32,691 bases of DNA from Halioglobus sp. (GTDB taxonomy: Bacteria; Pseudomonadota; Gammaproteobacteria; Pseudomonadales; Halieaceae). Positions 17,340 to 25,188 of this stretch are shown piece by piece (the first letter of the stretch is position 1; each line of letters starts with the position of its first letter). The DNA lies in assembly GCA_020443325.1 (NCBI GenBank), contig JAGRIK010000094.1, positions 1 through 32,691 on the forward strand. Reading direction: 5' to 3'. Below the pieces are notes generated by a model. It made no database searches. It worked only from the letters and a program-made list of their open reading frames with translations, and had not been told where the DNA came from. The position numbers were made by a program, and so were the translations under genes.

Positions 17340-18106
17340 TGATGAAGTCAGTCCTTTCGCTCTTTTCGATACCCGTTTTGGCGCTGGCATTGGGTGCCTG
17401 CAGCAGCGGCCCACAGCCACAGCAACAGGCCTCCGACTATCCTGAGCCAATCTTTACCGCCAAGCGCCTTCTGCCTCCGGAGCAAGAAGACCTGGACGAC
17501 CTGACAGCGGTCTATGACCCCTGGGAAGGCATGAACAGACATATCTATAACTTCAATTACCATTTCGACCAGGCGGTATTCCTGCCGGTGGTGCGCGGCT
17601 ATGAGACAGTTGTCCCGAGTGTCGGCCGAAAGGGTATCGACAACTTCTTCAATAATTTTGTCGATATGCTTACGGTAATGAATTCAGCGCTGCAACTGCG
17701 CACCGGCAAATTCCTGCAGAGTACCAGCCGTGTGCTCGTTAACTCCACGATCGGCCTGTTTGGCCTGATCGACGTGGCGAGCGCAATGGATATTCCCAGG
17801 CCTGTAGAAAGCTTCGGTGACACCCTCGGGCACTATGGTGTAGGCCAGGGGCCATATCTGGTTATCCCCTTCCTCGGGCCGTCAAACCTGCGCGATGGCC
17901 TGGGCCTTTTGCCCGACGTAGCTGTACAGAGTTCAATCAAGAGCGCCGTTTTATCACAACCGCTCAACCTCACAACAACAGTACTTTTTCCCATTGATAC
18001 ACGGGCCAACACCTCGTTCCGCTATTACGAGAACGGATCCGCCTTTGAGTACCAAATGGTTCGCTGGCTGTATTCAACCAAGCGCAAGCTGGATGTAAAA
18101 CAATAA
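17339..18106 (+). CDS. mlaA: MlaA (VacJ) phospholipid-handling lipoprotein
   Basis: A 255-aa outer-membrane lipoprotein: signal peptide with lipobox LGAC (Cys21 acylated), then the MlaA domain beginning DPWEGMNRHIYNFN, with RKGIDNFFNNFVD, NSTIGLFGLIDVA, FGDTLGHYGVGQGPYLVIPFLGPSNLRDG. MlaA forms a channel with an outer-membrane porin that removes phospholipids from the outer leaflet and passes them to MlaC. Here it is not with mlaBCDEF but between an exported hydrolase and a binding protein, so it may be a paralogue with a dedicated job. Start chosen as the ATG overlapping the previous stop (TGATG), 8 nt after GAGGGG; a GTG at 17336 is the alternative. The next gene follows after about 13 nt. 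Confidence 0.93.
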   Translation: MMKSVLSLFSIPVLALALGACSSGPQPQQQASDYPEPIFTAKRLLPPEQEDLDDLTAVYDPWEGMNRHIYNFNYHFDQAVFLPVVRGYETVVPSVGRKGIDNFFNNFVDMLTVMNSALQLRTGKFLQSTSRVLVNSTIGLFGLIDVASAMDIPRPVESFGDTLGHYGVGQGPYLVIPFLGPSNLRDGLGLLPDVAVQSSIKSAVLSQPLNLTTTVLFPIDTRANTSFRYYENGSAFEYQMVRWLYSTKRKLDVKQ

Positions 18107-18119
18107 AGTGGGGACGAAC

Positions 18120-19289
18120 GTGATTCGCTATTTACTCCTGACCTCTTTTATCCTCGCGCTGGCGAATGCCCGCGTGGCGTATTCAGCGGATCCCAGCCAG
18201 CCGCTGGAACCCGTGAGGATAGGCACAACGCAGTCGCTCACCGGGCATTATGCTGAATTCGGCATCGAGCAGTTGCGCGGGCTGCAAATGTGGGCAGCGG
18301 ACGTGAATGCGCGCGGCGCCCTGCTGGGCCGCCCTGTTGAAATCGTGCACTACGATGACGGCTCCCGCAGTGCTGGCACGGTCACGGGATTCACGCAGCT
18401 GATTGGCAAGGACAATGTGGATATCCTGGTCGGCCCCTACTCCTCGGCGCTCACACTCAAGGCCAGCCTTGTTGCCGAGAAATACGATATACCCATGGTC
18501 ACTACCGCCGCTTCCGACGAGGAAATCTGGAGCAGAGGCCTGGTCAATGTTTTCGGTGCCGACACCCCCGTTGGCGACTACCTGAATGGCCTTGACGTGG
18601 CCGTCGATGCGGGTGTCAAAACAGTGGCGTTTATCTATGCTCGCACTGACTTTGGCGAGGATCTGGCAGCCGTATCCAAAACCCGATTTGCGGACCGTGG
18701 GCTCACAGTGGTATTGAGTGAAGGTTACGCGCCGGAGCAGCGCGACTTCTCCGCGCTGGCCAAGCGCTTGCGCGAGGTAAATGCCGATATGGTCTTCGGT
18801 GTCTCCTACCTGGAAGATTCCATCGCAATCACACGCGACCTGAAGAAGGAAGGTGTGAGGCCAAAAATGCTGGGCTTCACCATAGGTCCGGGGCTGCGCG
18901 AATTTGCTGACGAACTGGGCGCGGAAGCAGAAGGTATTTTGGGCATCGTCCAGTGGCTGCGCAGTTCGCGGGAGCCGGGCGCACAGGATTTCGCCTACCG
19001 CTTCGCCCAGCGCTACGGCTACCATCCGGGTGTTTACGCGGTAATAGGTTACAGCGCCGGTGAAATACTGGAAGCTGCTATTCGCCTGGCCGGCACCACC
19101 GACCACGCCGCAGTGCGCGAGCAACTCAGGACCATGTACTTCCAGGCGTTGATAGGCTCCTACCACGTCGATCAAACCGGCCGACAGATAGGTCGCCGCA
19201 ACCTTGTGATGCAGTGGCAAAACAACGAGCGGCGCCTGGTCGCCCCCGAACAGTTGGCTAACAGCCCGTTAATCTATCCAAGAAAGTAA
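18120..19289 (+). CDS. Periplasmic LivJ-type substrate-binding protein
   Basis: A 389-aa type-I periplasmic binding protein with a signal peptide (about residues 1-22, ending AYSAD) and the two-lobe Peripla_BP_6 fold: VRIGTTQSLTGHYAEFG at the start, DDGSRSAGTVTGFTQLI, ILVGPYSSALTL, MVTTAASDEEIW and VAFIYARTDFGEDLA. Members of this family bind branched-chain amino acids, but also aromatic acids and other small organics, for ABC import. No permease or ATPase gene is adjacent, so it either serves distant ABC components or works with MlaA and the hydrolase in a ligand relay. The GTG at 18120 has GGGGA 6 nt upstream; a GTG at 18108 without one is rejected. Ligand unknown. Confidence 0.88.
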   Translation: MIRYLLLTSFILALANARVAYSADPSQPLEPVRIGTTQSLTGHYAEFGIEQLRGLQMWAADVNARGALLGRPVEIVHYDDGSRSAGTVTGFTQLIGKDNVDILVGPYSSALTLKASLVAEKYDIPMVTTAASDEEIWSRGLVNVFGADTPVGDYLNGLDVAVDAGVKTVAFIYARTDFGEDLAAVSKTRFADRGLTVVLSEGYAPEQRDFSALAKRLREVNADMVFGVSYLEDSIAITRDLKKEGVRPKMLGFTIGPGLREFADELGAEAEGILGIVQWLRSSREPGAQDFAYRFAQRYGYHPGVYAVIGYSAGEILEAAIRLAGTTDHAAVREQLRTMYFQALIGSYHVDQTGRQIGRRNLVMQWQNNERRLVAPEQLANSPLIYPRK

Positions 19290-19302
19290 GCTGCTGGATA
19301 CG

Positions 19303-19707
19303 TTATGTTGAGCGGTGTTGTTGCCACCACGATTGCACAACAACCTGATACATCTCCGCCGCAGACTTGATCGACTCACTGGCGCCTTCTGGCAGGCCGC
19401 TCGACTCTGTTGGAATAAGGGGTGACGCCCCGGTGACAGGATCAACCCATTCCATCTCAAGGCTCCTGATCATGGACGCAAAATCAAAGCCTTCGTGGTA
19501 GTCGCTGATCTGGTGCTGTAGAAAAGATAGCCGGTCAGTAAAGCTCAGCAGGCAGTAGTAAAAACTGGGGCGAGCACCACGAAAATACTCATACCGCACA
19601 CAGTTTGGCTCTTCCGCGTGCGTTCGGCGGTACATCTCTTTCATCACCTCCTCGAATTCTTCTTCCTTCCCGGGATTTATCTCAATGTGACAGAGCAGTG
19701 TTGCCAT
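19303..19707 (-). CDS. ABM-domain (quinol/antibiotic monooxygenase-fold) protein
   Basis: A 134-aa protein whose first about 95 residues form a dimeric alpha-beta-barrel ABM domain: LLCHIEINPGKEEEFEEVMKEMYRRTHAEEPNCVRYEYFR, then YYCLLSFTDRLSFLQHQISDYH. Such proteins are small cofactorless monooxygenases or heme-degrading or stress-related enzymes, but many have no known reaction. A C-terminal tail of about 35 residues (from PEGASESI) is an extra not typical of the domain. GAGG lies 9 nt before the ATG. It is convergent with the binding-protein gene and divergent from the carotenoid-oxygenase gene. Confidence 0.8.
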   Translation of the reverse strand: MATLLCHIEINPGKEEEFEEVMKEMYRRTHAEEPNCVRYEYFRGARPSFYYCLLSFTDRLSFLQHQISDYHEGFDFASMIRSLEMEWVDPVTGASPLIPTESSGLPEGASESIKSAAEMYQVVVQSWWQQHRST

Positions 19708-19891
19708 GGTTTTGCGCCTCTATGAATTTATGCGGACCCAATGGGCCGTCTGGCGCCCATCAGGCCCGGGGCAAGACAAGGGCGAAAGATAACACAGCCC
19801 CTTTCTGGTAGTATCACCCGAAACCGCTTGGGTGTTGATAACCACCCTGCACTGCGGCTTCGGCAGCAATTCTGAACGACCAGGGGACGAT

Positions 19892-21358
19892 ATGAGCGAT
19901 ACCGGAAGCGCAACCCGAAACACCACCTCTACCCCCTGGGACGACCCCAACCTGGCCCATGTCTCCGGCTTTCGCACGGCCACCGACAACCTTGCCTATG
20001 AAATCAGCGCCGAGGAGATCAGGGGCAAAATCCCCGAAAACCTGCATGGCATATTCCTCCGCAACGGGCCGGCCCGCAATGAGTTGGCAGGCAAACCCTT
20101 TGGGCACTGGTTCGATGGGGATGGCTGCGTGCATACGTTTCGTATTGAAAATGGCAAAGTCGATTACCGCTGCAGTTTTGTTAAAACACCGAAGTACGTC
20201 GATGAGACGGCGGCCCAGGCCGTGAAATATCGAAGTTATGGGCACAACGCACCCGGCGGATTCCTGAAGAACCTGCACATGCCCGCCAATGCGGCCAATA
20301 CCAGCATTGTTTATCACGGCGGCAAACTGCTGACCCTGTTTGAAGGCGGGCTGCCCTGGCAGCTCGACCTGGACACCCTGGATACCATCGGGCCGGAGAA
20401 CTTCGACGGTGCACTGAAGTCCCTGGATACTTTCAGCGCCCACGGCAAGCTGCATCCGCGCACCGGCAATTATTTCAACTTCGGTATGGGTATGGGTATC
20501 AGGCCTAAAATCAATCTGTACAAGATTTCCCCCGAGGGCAGGATGACAAACCGAAGCGCGGTTGCCATCGAGCGGATGGCGTTTTGCCACGACAACGCGA
20601 TGACCGAAAACTACCTCGTGTTTATGGTCATGCCTGTCAACTTTACCAGCCCGCTCAAAGTGTTATTGGCACGGGATACCATCGACAGGAACATGGTCTT
20701 CCAGCCCGAGGAAGGCATGAAGGTGTATGTGGTCTCCCTGAATGACTTCAGCCTTGTTCGCACCTTCGAGGTAGAGCCCTTCATGTTTGCCCACAGCTCA
20801 AACTGCTGGGAGCGCGATAACGAGTTGTTTATCGATGTCATTGCCATGTCGGATAAGGACGGCGAGGAAGGCACCCTGTGTGCTCGCAACATCTTCACCC
20901 AACCGCGCCCTTCCACGGGCCAGCTGACACGCTATCGCTTCGACATGAAAACCGGGGCATCGAAGAAGGAGGTGTTACCCAGCGGTATTCCCAGCGAATT
21001 CCCGCAGTGGGATTTGCGCAAAACCGGCTCTGAAAGCCGCTATACCTACACTGCCGGCATCTGCGAGAACGAGACTCCCGGGTTCTACAACGCGCTGCAG
21101 CGTGTTGACTATCGAACCGGCGAAACAAAAGTCTACGACTGCGGCCCGGGGCGGTATACCTCGGAACCGATATTCGTACCCCGGCACCCGGATTCCGATG
21201 AGGCCGACGGGTATATTCTCTGTGTCATCTATGACGCGGCCACTGAACTCTCGGAGCTGATGATTCTGGATGCGGCGTCAATGGCCGATGAAATCGCAGT
21301 GGTGCCCCTGAAAAACCACATACCGCATGGCTTCCACTGTGGGTACACTCCGCTGTAA
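19892..21358 (+). CDS. Carotenoid-cleavage-dioxygenase-family enzyme
   Basis: A 488-aa member of the carotenoid oxygenase (RPE65/CCD, lignostilbene dioxygenase) family. The four iron-ligand histidines of the seven-bladed propeller are visible as His188 (KLHPRTG), His233 (FCHDNAMTENY), His301 (MFAHSSNCW) and His482 (PHGFHCGYTPL). The N-terminal P-E-N-L-H-G-I-F-L-R-N-G-P motif (about 48-60) is the family start. The enzyme cleaves an alkene C=C bond with O2 to give two carbonyl products; the substrate could be a carotenoid/apocarotenoid or a stilbene. The adjacent alcohol dehydrogenase (21416) may process the resulting aldehyde. AGGGGA lies 6 nt before the ATG; the open frame from 19832 lacks a good ribosome site. 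Confidence 0.93.
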   Translation: MSDTGSATRNTTSTPWDDPNLAHVSGFRTATDNLAYEISAEEIRGKIPENLHGIFLRNGPARNELAGKPFGHWFDGDGCVHTFRIENGKVDYRCSFVKTPKYVDETAAQAVKYRSYGHNAPGGFLKNLHMPANAANTSIVYHGGKLLTLFEGGLPWQLDLDTLDTIGPENFDGALKSLDTFSAHGKLHPRTGNYFNFGMGMGIRPKINLYKISPEGRMTNRSAVAIERMAFCHDNAMTENYLVFMVMPVNFTSPLKVLLARDTIDRNMVFQPEEGMKVYVVSLNDFSLVRTFEVEPFMFAHSSNCWERDNELFIDVIAMSDKDGEEGTLCARNIFTQPRPSTGQLTRYRFDMKTGASKKEVLPSGIPSEFPQWDLRKTGSESRYTYTAGICENETPGFYNALQRVDYRTGETKVYDCGPGRYTSEPIFVPRHPDSDEADGYILCVIYDAATELSELMILDAASMADEIAVVPLKNHIPHGFHCGYTPL

Positions 21359-21415
21359 TCCACAACACTTAACCTGTCCCGCCAATAGCGATAGCTACAG
21401 CAGAGGAATCGACCG

Positions 21416-22426
21416 ATGATTAATGCGTTTGCGGCACTTGAGGCAAAGGGACTGCTGGAACCGTTTCAGTATGATCCGGGCCCAATCGGGAACGCCGAGG
21501 TGGAAATCGCGGTTGAATACTGCGGTATCTGCCATAGCGATGTCAGCATGATCGATAACGAATGGGGGCGATCAACCTACCCACTGGTCCCTGGCCATGA
21601 GGTGATCGGCACCGTCGCTGCAGTGGGAGCGGGCGTGACGACACTCTCTCCTGGCGACGTAGTTGGTCTTGGCTGGCACGCCGACTACTGCATGACCTGC
21701 GGAACCTGCATGTCAGGCGATCACAATCTGTGCCTGAAGGTGCAACCGACCATTGTAGGGCGCCACGGCGGCTTCGCTGACAGGGTTCGCGCCTCAGCGG
21801 CCAGTGTGGTGCGATTGCCTCCGGGAATAGATAAAGCCTCGGCAGGCCCGCTGTTTTGTGCGGGCGTTACCGTTTTCAATCCGCTCGTTCAATACGATAT
21901 CCAGTCCACAGACAACGTGGCAGTGATAGGCATCGGCGGTCTGGGACACCTGGCCCTGAAATTCCTGCATGCCTGGGGCTGTGAAGTCACCGCCTTCACG
22001 TCCAGCGAGAGTAAAAAGCAGGAGGCGCTGGCCATGGGTGCCCACCACACCATTGACTCCCACAAGCCTGAAGAACTCGAGAAGCACATCAACACGTTCG
22101 ACCTGATTATCTCTACGGTGGATGTACAGCTGGACTGGACGGCTTACCTCAACACGCTGAAGCCTAAAGGCCGACTGCATTTCGTCGGCATACCCCTGCA
22201 ACCGCTGAATATCGGCGTGATATCGCTGCTGCGGGGCCAGAAAGCCGTATCAGCATCACCTGTCGGCTCGCCGCAGACCCTTGCCAGGATGCTTGATTTC
22301 GCGGCACTGCATAACATTACGCCGGACGTTGAGGAGTACAGCATCGACCAGATCAACGAGGCGGTCGCGCGATTGCGCAGTGGCGCTGCCCGGTATCGAG
22401 TCGTTGTGAATATGAATCGGGGCTGA
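21416..22426 (+). CDS. Zn-dependent alcohol/aldehyde dehydrogenase (CAD/YahK type)
   Basis: A 336-aa medium-chain dehydrogenase with a full zinc set: catalytic Cys36 (CGICHSD), His61-Glu62 and Cys148 (FCAGVT), and structural Cys92, Cys95, Cys98 and Cys106 (CMTCGTCMSGDHNLC). The nucleotide site is GIGGLGH (172-178), followed by TAFTSSESK (193-200), which favours NADPH as in YahK/cinnamyl alcohol dehydrogenases. It probably interconverts an aldehyde and a primary alcohol. It lies 57 nt downstream of the carotenoid-oxygenase gene, same strand, and is a natural partner for its carbonyl products. AGAGGA lies 9 nt before the ATG. Confidence 0.9.
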   Translation: MINAFAALEAKGLLEPFQYDPGPIGNAEVEIAVEYCGICHSDVSMIDNEWGRSTYPLVPGHEVIGTVAAVGAGVTTLSPGDVVGLGWHADYCMTCGTCMSGDHNLCLKVQPTIVGRHGGFADRVRASAASVVRLPPGIDKASAGPLFCAGVTVFNPLVQYDIQSTDNVAVIGIGGLGHLALKFLHAWGCEVTAFTSSESKKQEALAMGAHHTIDSHKPEELEKHINTFDLIISTVDVQLDWTAYLNTLKPKGRLHFVGIPLQPLNIGVISLLRGQKAVSASPVGSPQTLARMLDFAALHNITPDVEEYSIDQINEAVARLRSGAARYRVVVNMNRG

Positions 22427-22476
22427 AAGCCATACTCTGGCCTGTAATCCCGACCTATCGGAACTTTTATACTGCC

Positions 22477-23568
22477 ATGTCCCAGCCAGCAAATACTTTC
22501 GAGCGGCCATTGCTGACAATGTTTCCGGAGTTGCGGTCGCAGATAGCCATTGAGAATATCGCCTCACTGCCGACACCCGTAGAGTCGTTGTCGTTTTCAG
22601 AACACGCATGGATCAAGCGTGATGACCTGACACATGAGGAATACGGCGGCAACAAGATTCGCAAGCTCGAATTTATCGTGGCAGATGCCATTCGCAAAAA
22701 CGCCAAAAGGATAATCACTGTCGGCGCCATAGGCACGAATCATGGCGTAGCCACGGCCATGGTCTGCCAGCAATTCGGGCTGGAGTGCATCGTGTACCTT
22801 TTCGACCAGCCGCTGAAAGCCACCGTCACGCAAAACCTGCGCCTGATGCAGGCCTACGGTGCCAGGCTCATCTATAAAGGTTCGCTGTTCAAAGCCATGC
22901 TGGCCTATTACAGCAGCCCTTACAGGCTGCAAAGCGGCTCCTATTTTTTATTTGCCGGCGGCTCCAACCTGTATGGCACACTGGGATTTGTAAACGCGGC
23001 CTGCGAATTGCAATTGCAGATCGAACAGGGGGACTGCCCTCCCCCCTCAGCCATTGTCTGCGCTGTGGGCTCCGGGGCCACACTGGCGGGATTAGCCTAT
23101 GGCTGCCAACTGGTCGGGCTGGAAGCGGATGTGATCGGAGTGCGGGTTGCGCCGAAGAAACTGGGACCGATTCCGGCCTGCACGCCGGGCACGGTGTACC
23201 AGTTGATGATGGAAGCGTGGCGATTCCTGGAAAACCATTGTCACAAAGCGATACCCAGGCCGGCAGCCGCCACACTCCTCGACGATTACTACGGTGATGG
23301 TTATGGTGTGGCCACCGAAAAAGGCCTGCAGGCGCTTAAGCGTTTTAAAGCGATGGGAATAGCCCTGGAGCAAACGTACACCGCCAAGGCTGCGGCTGCG
23401 TTTCTCGACCAGTTGGAGCGCAACAGGGGACCAGTGCTGTTCTGGGACACGTATAACTCCCGGGACATGACGGCCAGATACTCAAACATCGCGCCGGGGG
23501 ATCTACCGCGCAATCTGCCTGAATCTATCAGGGACGCCACCACGGGACACTCCGGCGGAGCGCGATGA
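22477..23568 (+). CDS. PLP-dependent D-cysteine desulfhydrase/ACC-deaminase-like enzyme
   Basis: A 363-aa fold-type II PLP enzyme. The Lys60 that binds PLP lies in YGGNKIRKLEF (57-66), preceded by KRDDLTHEEYGG, and GAIGTNHGVATA (83-94) corresponds to the GAI-x-SNH loop of D-cysteine desulfhydrase/ACC deaminase. VCAVGSGATLAGLAYG is the phosphate-binding Gly loop. It lies 50 nt after the alcohol dehydrogenase on the same strand and may be co-transcribed, but no metabolic link is clear; it could release sulfide and pyruvate from a D-cysteine-type substrate or deaminate another amino acid. The Shine-Dalgarno (GGAA, about 14 nt before ATG) is weak. Exact substrate uncertain. Confidence 0.83.
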   Translation: MSQPANTFERPLLTMFPELRSQIAIENIASLPTPVESLSFSEHAWIKRDDLTHEEYGGNKIRKLEFIVADAIRKNAKRIITVGAIGTNHGVATAMVCQQFGLECIVYLFDQPLKATVTQNLRLMQAYGARLIYKGSLFKAMLAYYSSPYRLQSGSYFLFAGGSNLYGTLGFVNAACELQLQIEQGDCPPPSAIVCAVGSGATLAGLAYGCQLVGLEADVIGVRVAPKKLGPIPACTPGTVYQLMMEAWRFLENHCHKAIPRPAAATLLDDYYGDGYGVATEKGLQALKRFKAMGIALEQTYTAKAAAAFLDQLERNRGPVLFWDTYNSRDMTARYSNIAPGDLPRNLPESIRDATTGHSGGAR

Positions 23569-23594
23569 CAGTTACTGCGTGATTCGGAGGTATC

Positions 23595-24179
23595 CTAGTA
23601 ACCGAACAGTTCAAAATCCTTCTTGAAAATTCGTTCTATCCGCTCTTTCGACGACGGGCTGAGAGATTCGATCTGACCGCGCTCCTGCCTGCTGACGTTC
23701 AGTAGTGGCAACGTTATCGGAGCGAGGCCCAGGCGACTGCAAATATGATCGAAGTCGGATTGCAAGGATTCAACCCTGCCGACAAAGTCGACCATCACAG
23801 TACCGAGTTCGTCACAGATAAAATCCGATTGTTTCAACATGAAATCATTCTTGTTAAACGTCTGGACGAATTCATCGAAGCTTATATTGCCGGTATAGCG
23901 GTGGTGAAATTTGTGAGCGGGATCTTTCAGCGCATCCCGCTGCCGAAAGCGATACCAGGAATACATCCAGTCGAAAGGCTCACGAACAATCGCAGTCTTG
24001 AAGCACTGGTCCCAGAATTCATCGCCCAGTTCACTTTTCAACAACCTGGCGGGACTGTGTTTCTTCACACCAGCGGACAGGCGCTCACTGACGTACTCTT
24101 TCAATGCAGCTTCCATGCTGCTGCTTCCCGTCTTCGGTACGGCAATATAGATAAACTGCAAAGATTCGGAAATGATCAA
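23595..24179 (-). CDS. Small sulfotransferase (sulfotransferase family 2-like)
   Basis: A 194-aa protein with the two PAPS-binding signatures of sulfotransferases: VPKTGSSS (14-21, the 5'-phosphosulfate loop) and IVREPFDWMYSWYR (the 3'-phosphate motif). It transfers sulfate from PAPS to an alcohol or sugar; the acceptor is unknown. It is short for the family (about 250-300 aa is usual), but ends with a helix-rich segment after FVGRVESLQSDF, so it looks complete. The TTG at 24179 has GGGAG 8 nt upstream; a TTG at 24209 extends it by 10 residues without a ribosome site. It is convergent with the PLP gene and faces a 250-nt gap to a TetR gene. Confidence 0.82.
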   Translation of the reverse strand: MIISESLQFIYIAVPKTGSSSMEAALKEYVSERLSAGVKKHSPARLLKSELGDEFWDQCFKTAIVREPFDWMYSWYRFRQRDALKDPAHKFHHRYTGNISFDEFVQTFNKNDFMLKQSDFICDELGTVMVDFVGRVESLQSDFDHICSRLGLAPITLPLLNVSRQERGQIESLSPSSKERIERIFKKDFELFGY

Positions 24180-24405
24180 ACCCTGAGCTCCCGATTGGCT
24201 GGCTGGCAAATAAGCCGTGTAGCATAAGCGGATAAACCGGGGCAGTCTACAAAGCGGATTAATGGAACACTCGCACGGAAAGTCACATTGACTTCAATGG
24301 TCGGCTGCACCGCGACGACAGTGCGCGCGTACGCTGATCACTGCCCCAATCACCACACCCTGCACGACAGACCCAGGGTGAAAACCTCACGCAGACTACT
24401 GACCG

Positions 24406-24422
24406 ATAGAATGACGTTCTAT
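24406..24422. other. Inverted repeat downstream of the second TetR gene
   Basis: ATAGAA and TTCTAT pair around a 5-nt loop just past the TetR stop codon. No T-run follows, so it may be a weak transcript end or a binding site. Nothing else is identifiable in 24210-24428. Confidence 0.35.
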
Positions 24423-24428
24423 ATGCAG

Positions 24429-25049
24429 TTAGCTTGTCTGCCCCTGCGCCGTGCAATCCCGATCCCAAACCGCAGACAGAAGGTTCCTGCACAGGTCTGC
24501 CAGATCTGTAGAAATTTCATCGAACGTTAATTTTCCGGTCGTTGCTAATATAAAACTGCCCAACAGATACCGGAAGATGGTGCTTTCTACTTTACCCCGG
24601 TTGGCGACCGGAACTTCACCCAGCACACTGCCGAAGATCCCACTAATCAGGCGCTCAATCTCGTGTTGCGCATCGATCACCGCCGGATCTTCGGATGCAA
24701 TATTGTTTACGCAGACGGCCAGCAGTGTGCTGCTGCCCGCAGCCAGCGTACTGACTTGCGCGCACAACGATGAAATTTTTCCCCCCACGGTGCGTCCCTG
24801 CGGCGGATGTTGTTCCAGAAATTCAATGAGCCGGTAGCCCGCATCGAGCGTCACATCGGCAATCAGGTGCTCGCGCGACGTGAAGCTCCTGTAAAGCGTA
24901 CTCCGCGAGGTCCCGGCCATTGCGGCCACCGCTTCCATGGACATCGTAGCGCCCTGTTCCAGTATCAACTGCCTGGCACAAGCAATAATGTGCTGCCGCC
25001 GCTCCTTTTGCTGGGGACTGATGCGGCGCTTGATGATCTGTACCTCCAA
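24429..25049 (-). CDS. TetR/AcrR-family transcriptional regulator
   Basis: A 206-aa TetR protein; the helix-turn-helix spans about residues 14-60 (MSMEAVAAMAGTSRSTLYRSFTSREHL). The ligand domain is of normal length and gives no ligand clue. The TTG start has AGGAG 6 nt upstream. It is divergent from the P450 gene, and a 16-bp perfect palindrome overlapping the P450 -35 lies between them, so repression of the P450 and autorepression are likely. Confidence 0.9.
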   Translation of the reverse strand: MEVQIIKRRISPQQKERRQHIIACARQLILEQGATMSMEAVAAMAGTSRSTLYRSFTSREHLIADVTLDAGYRLIEFLEQHPPQGRTVGGKISSLCAQVSTLAAGSSTLLAVCVNNIASEDPAVIDAQHEIERLISGIFGSVLGEVPVANRGKVESTIFRYLLGSFILATTGKLTFDEISTDLADLCRNLLSAVWDRDCTAQGQTS

Positions 25050-25123
25050 CCTGCTCTCCTACTTCCCTAGTTCCATGGTGAATGCGCGAGATAGGCTCTT
25101 CATAACGCGCAATGATACTAGTG

Positions 25124-25140
25124 TTGACACACGTGTGTCA
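25124..25140. promoter_or_regulatory. TetR operator candidate on the P450 promoter
   Basis: TGACACACGTGTGTCA (25125-25140) is a perfect 16-bp palindrome. TTGACA at 25124-25129 is a consensus -35 for the rightward P450 promoter, though its -10 (TTTATC, 16-nt spacing) is weak. A dimer on the palindrome would block polymerase. Confidence 0.65.
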
Positions 25141-25188
25141 CCTGCTTTATCGTCTCCCGCAAGCCATGCCTATTTTCAGGAGCCGCGC

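Noticed and set aside
18183-19220. Long antisense reading frame (345 codons) opposite the binding-protein gene
   Set aside because: The plus-strand gene has a signal peptide, ribosome site and clear family motifs; the antisense product shows no domain and arises from codon bias.
19814-20590. Antisense frame of about 258 codons opposite the carotenoid-oxygenase gene
   Set aside because: No ribosome site or recognisable domain; the plus-strand gene has all iron ligands.
24937-25188. N-terminal extension of the P450 frame
   Set aside because: It covers the divergent promoter and operator and is not P450-like; the TTG at 25189 has a proper Shine-Dalgarno.
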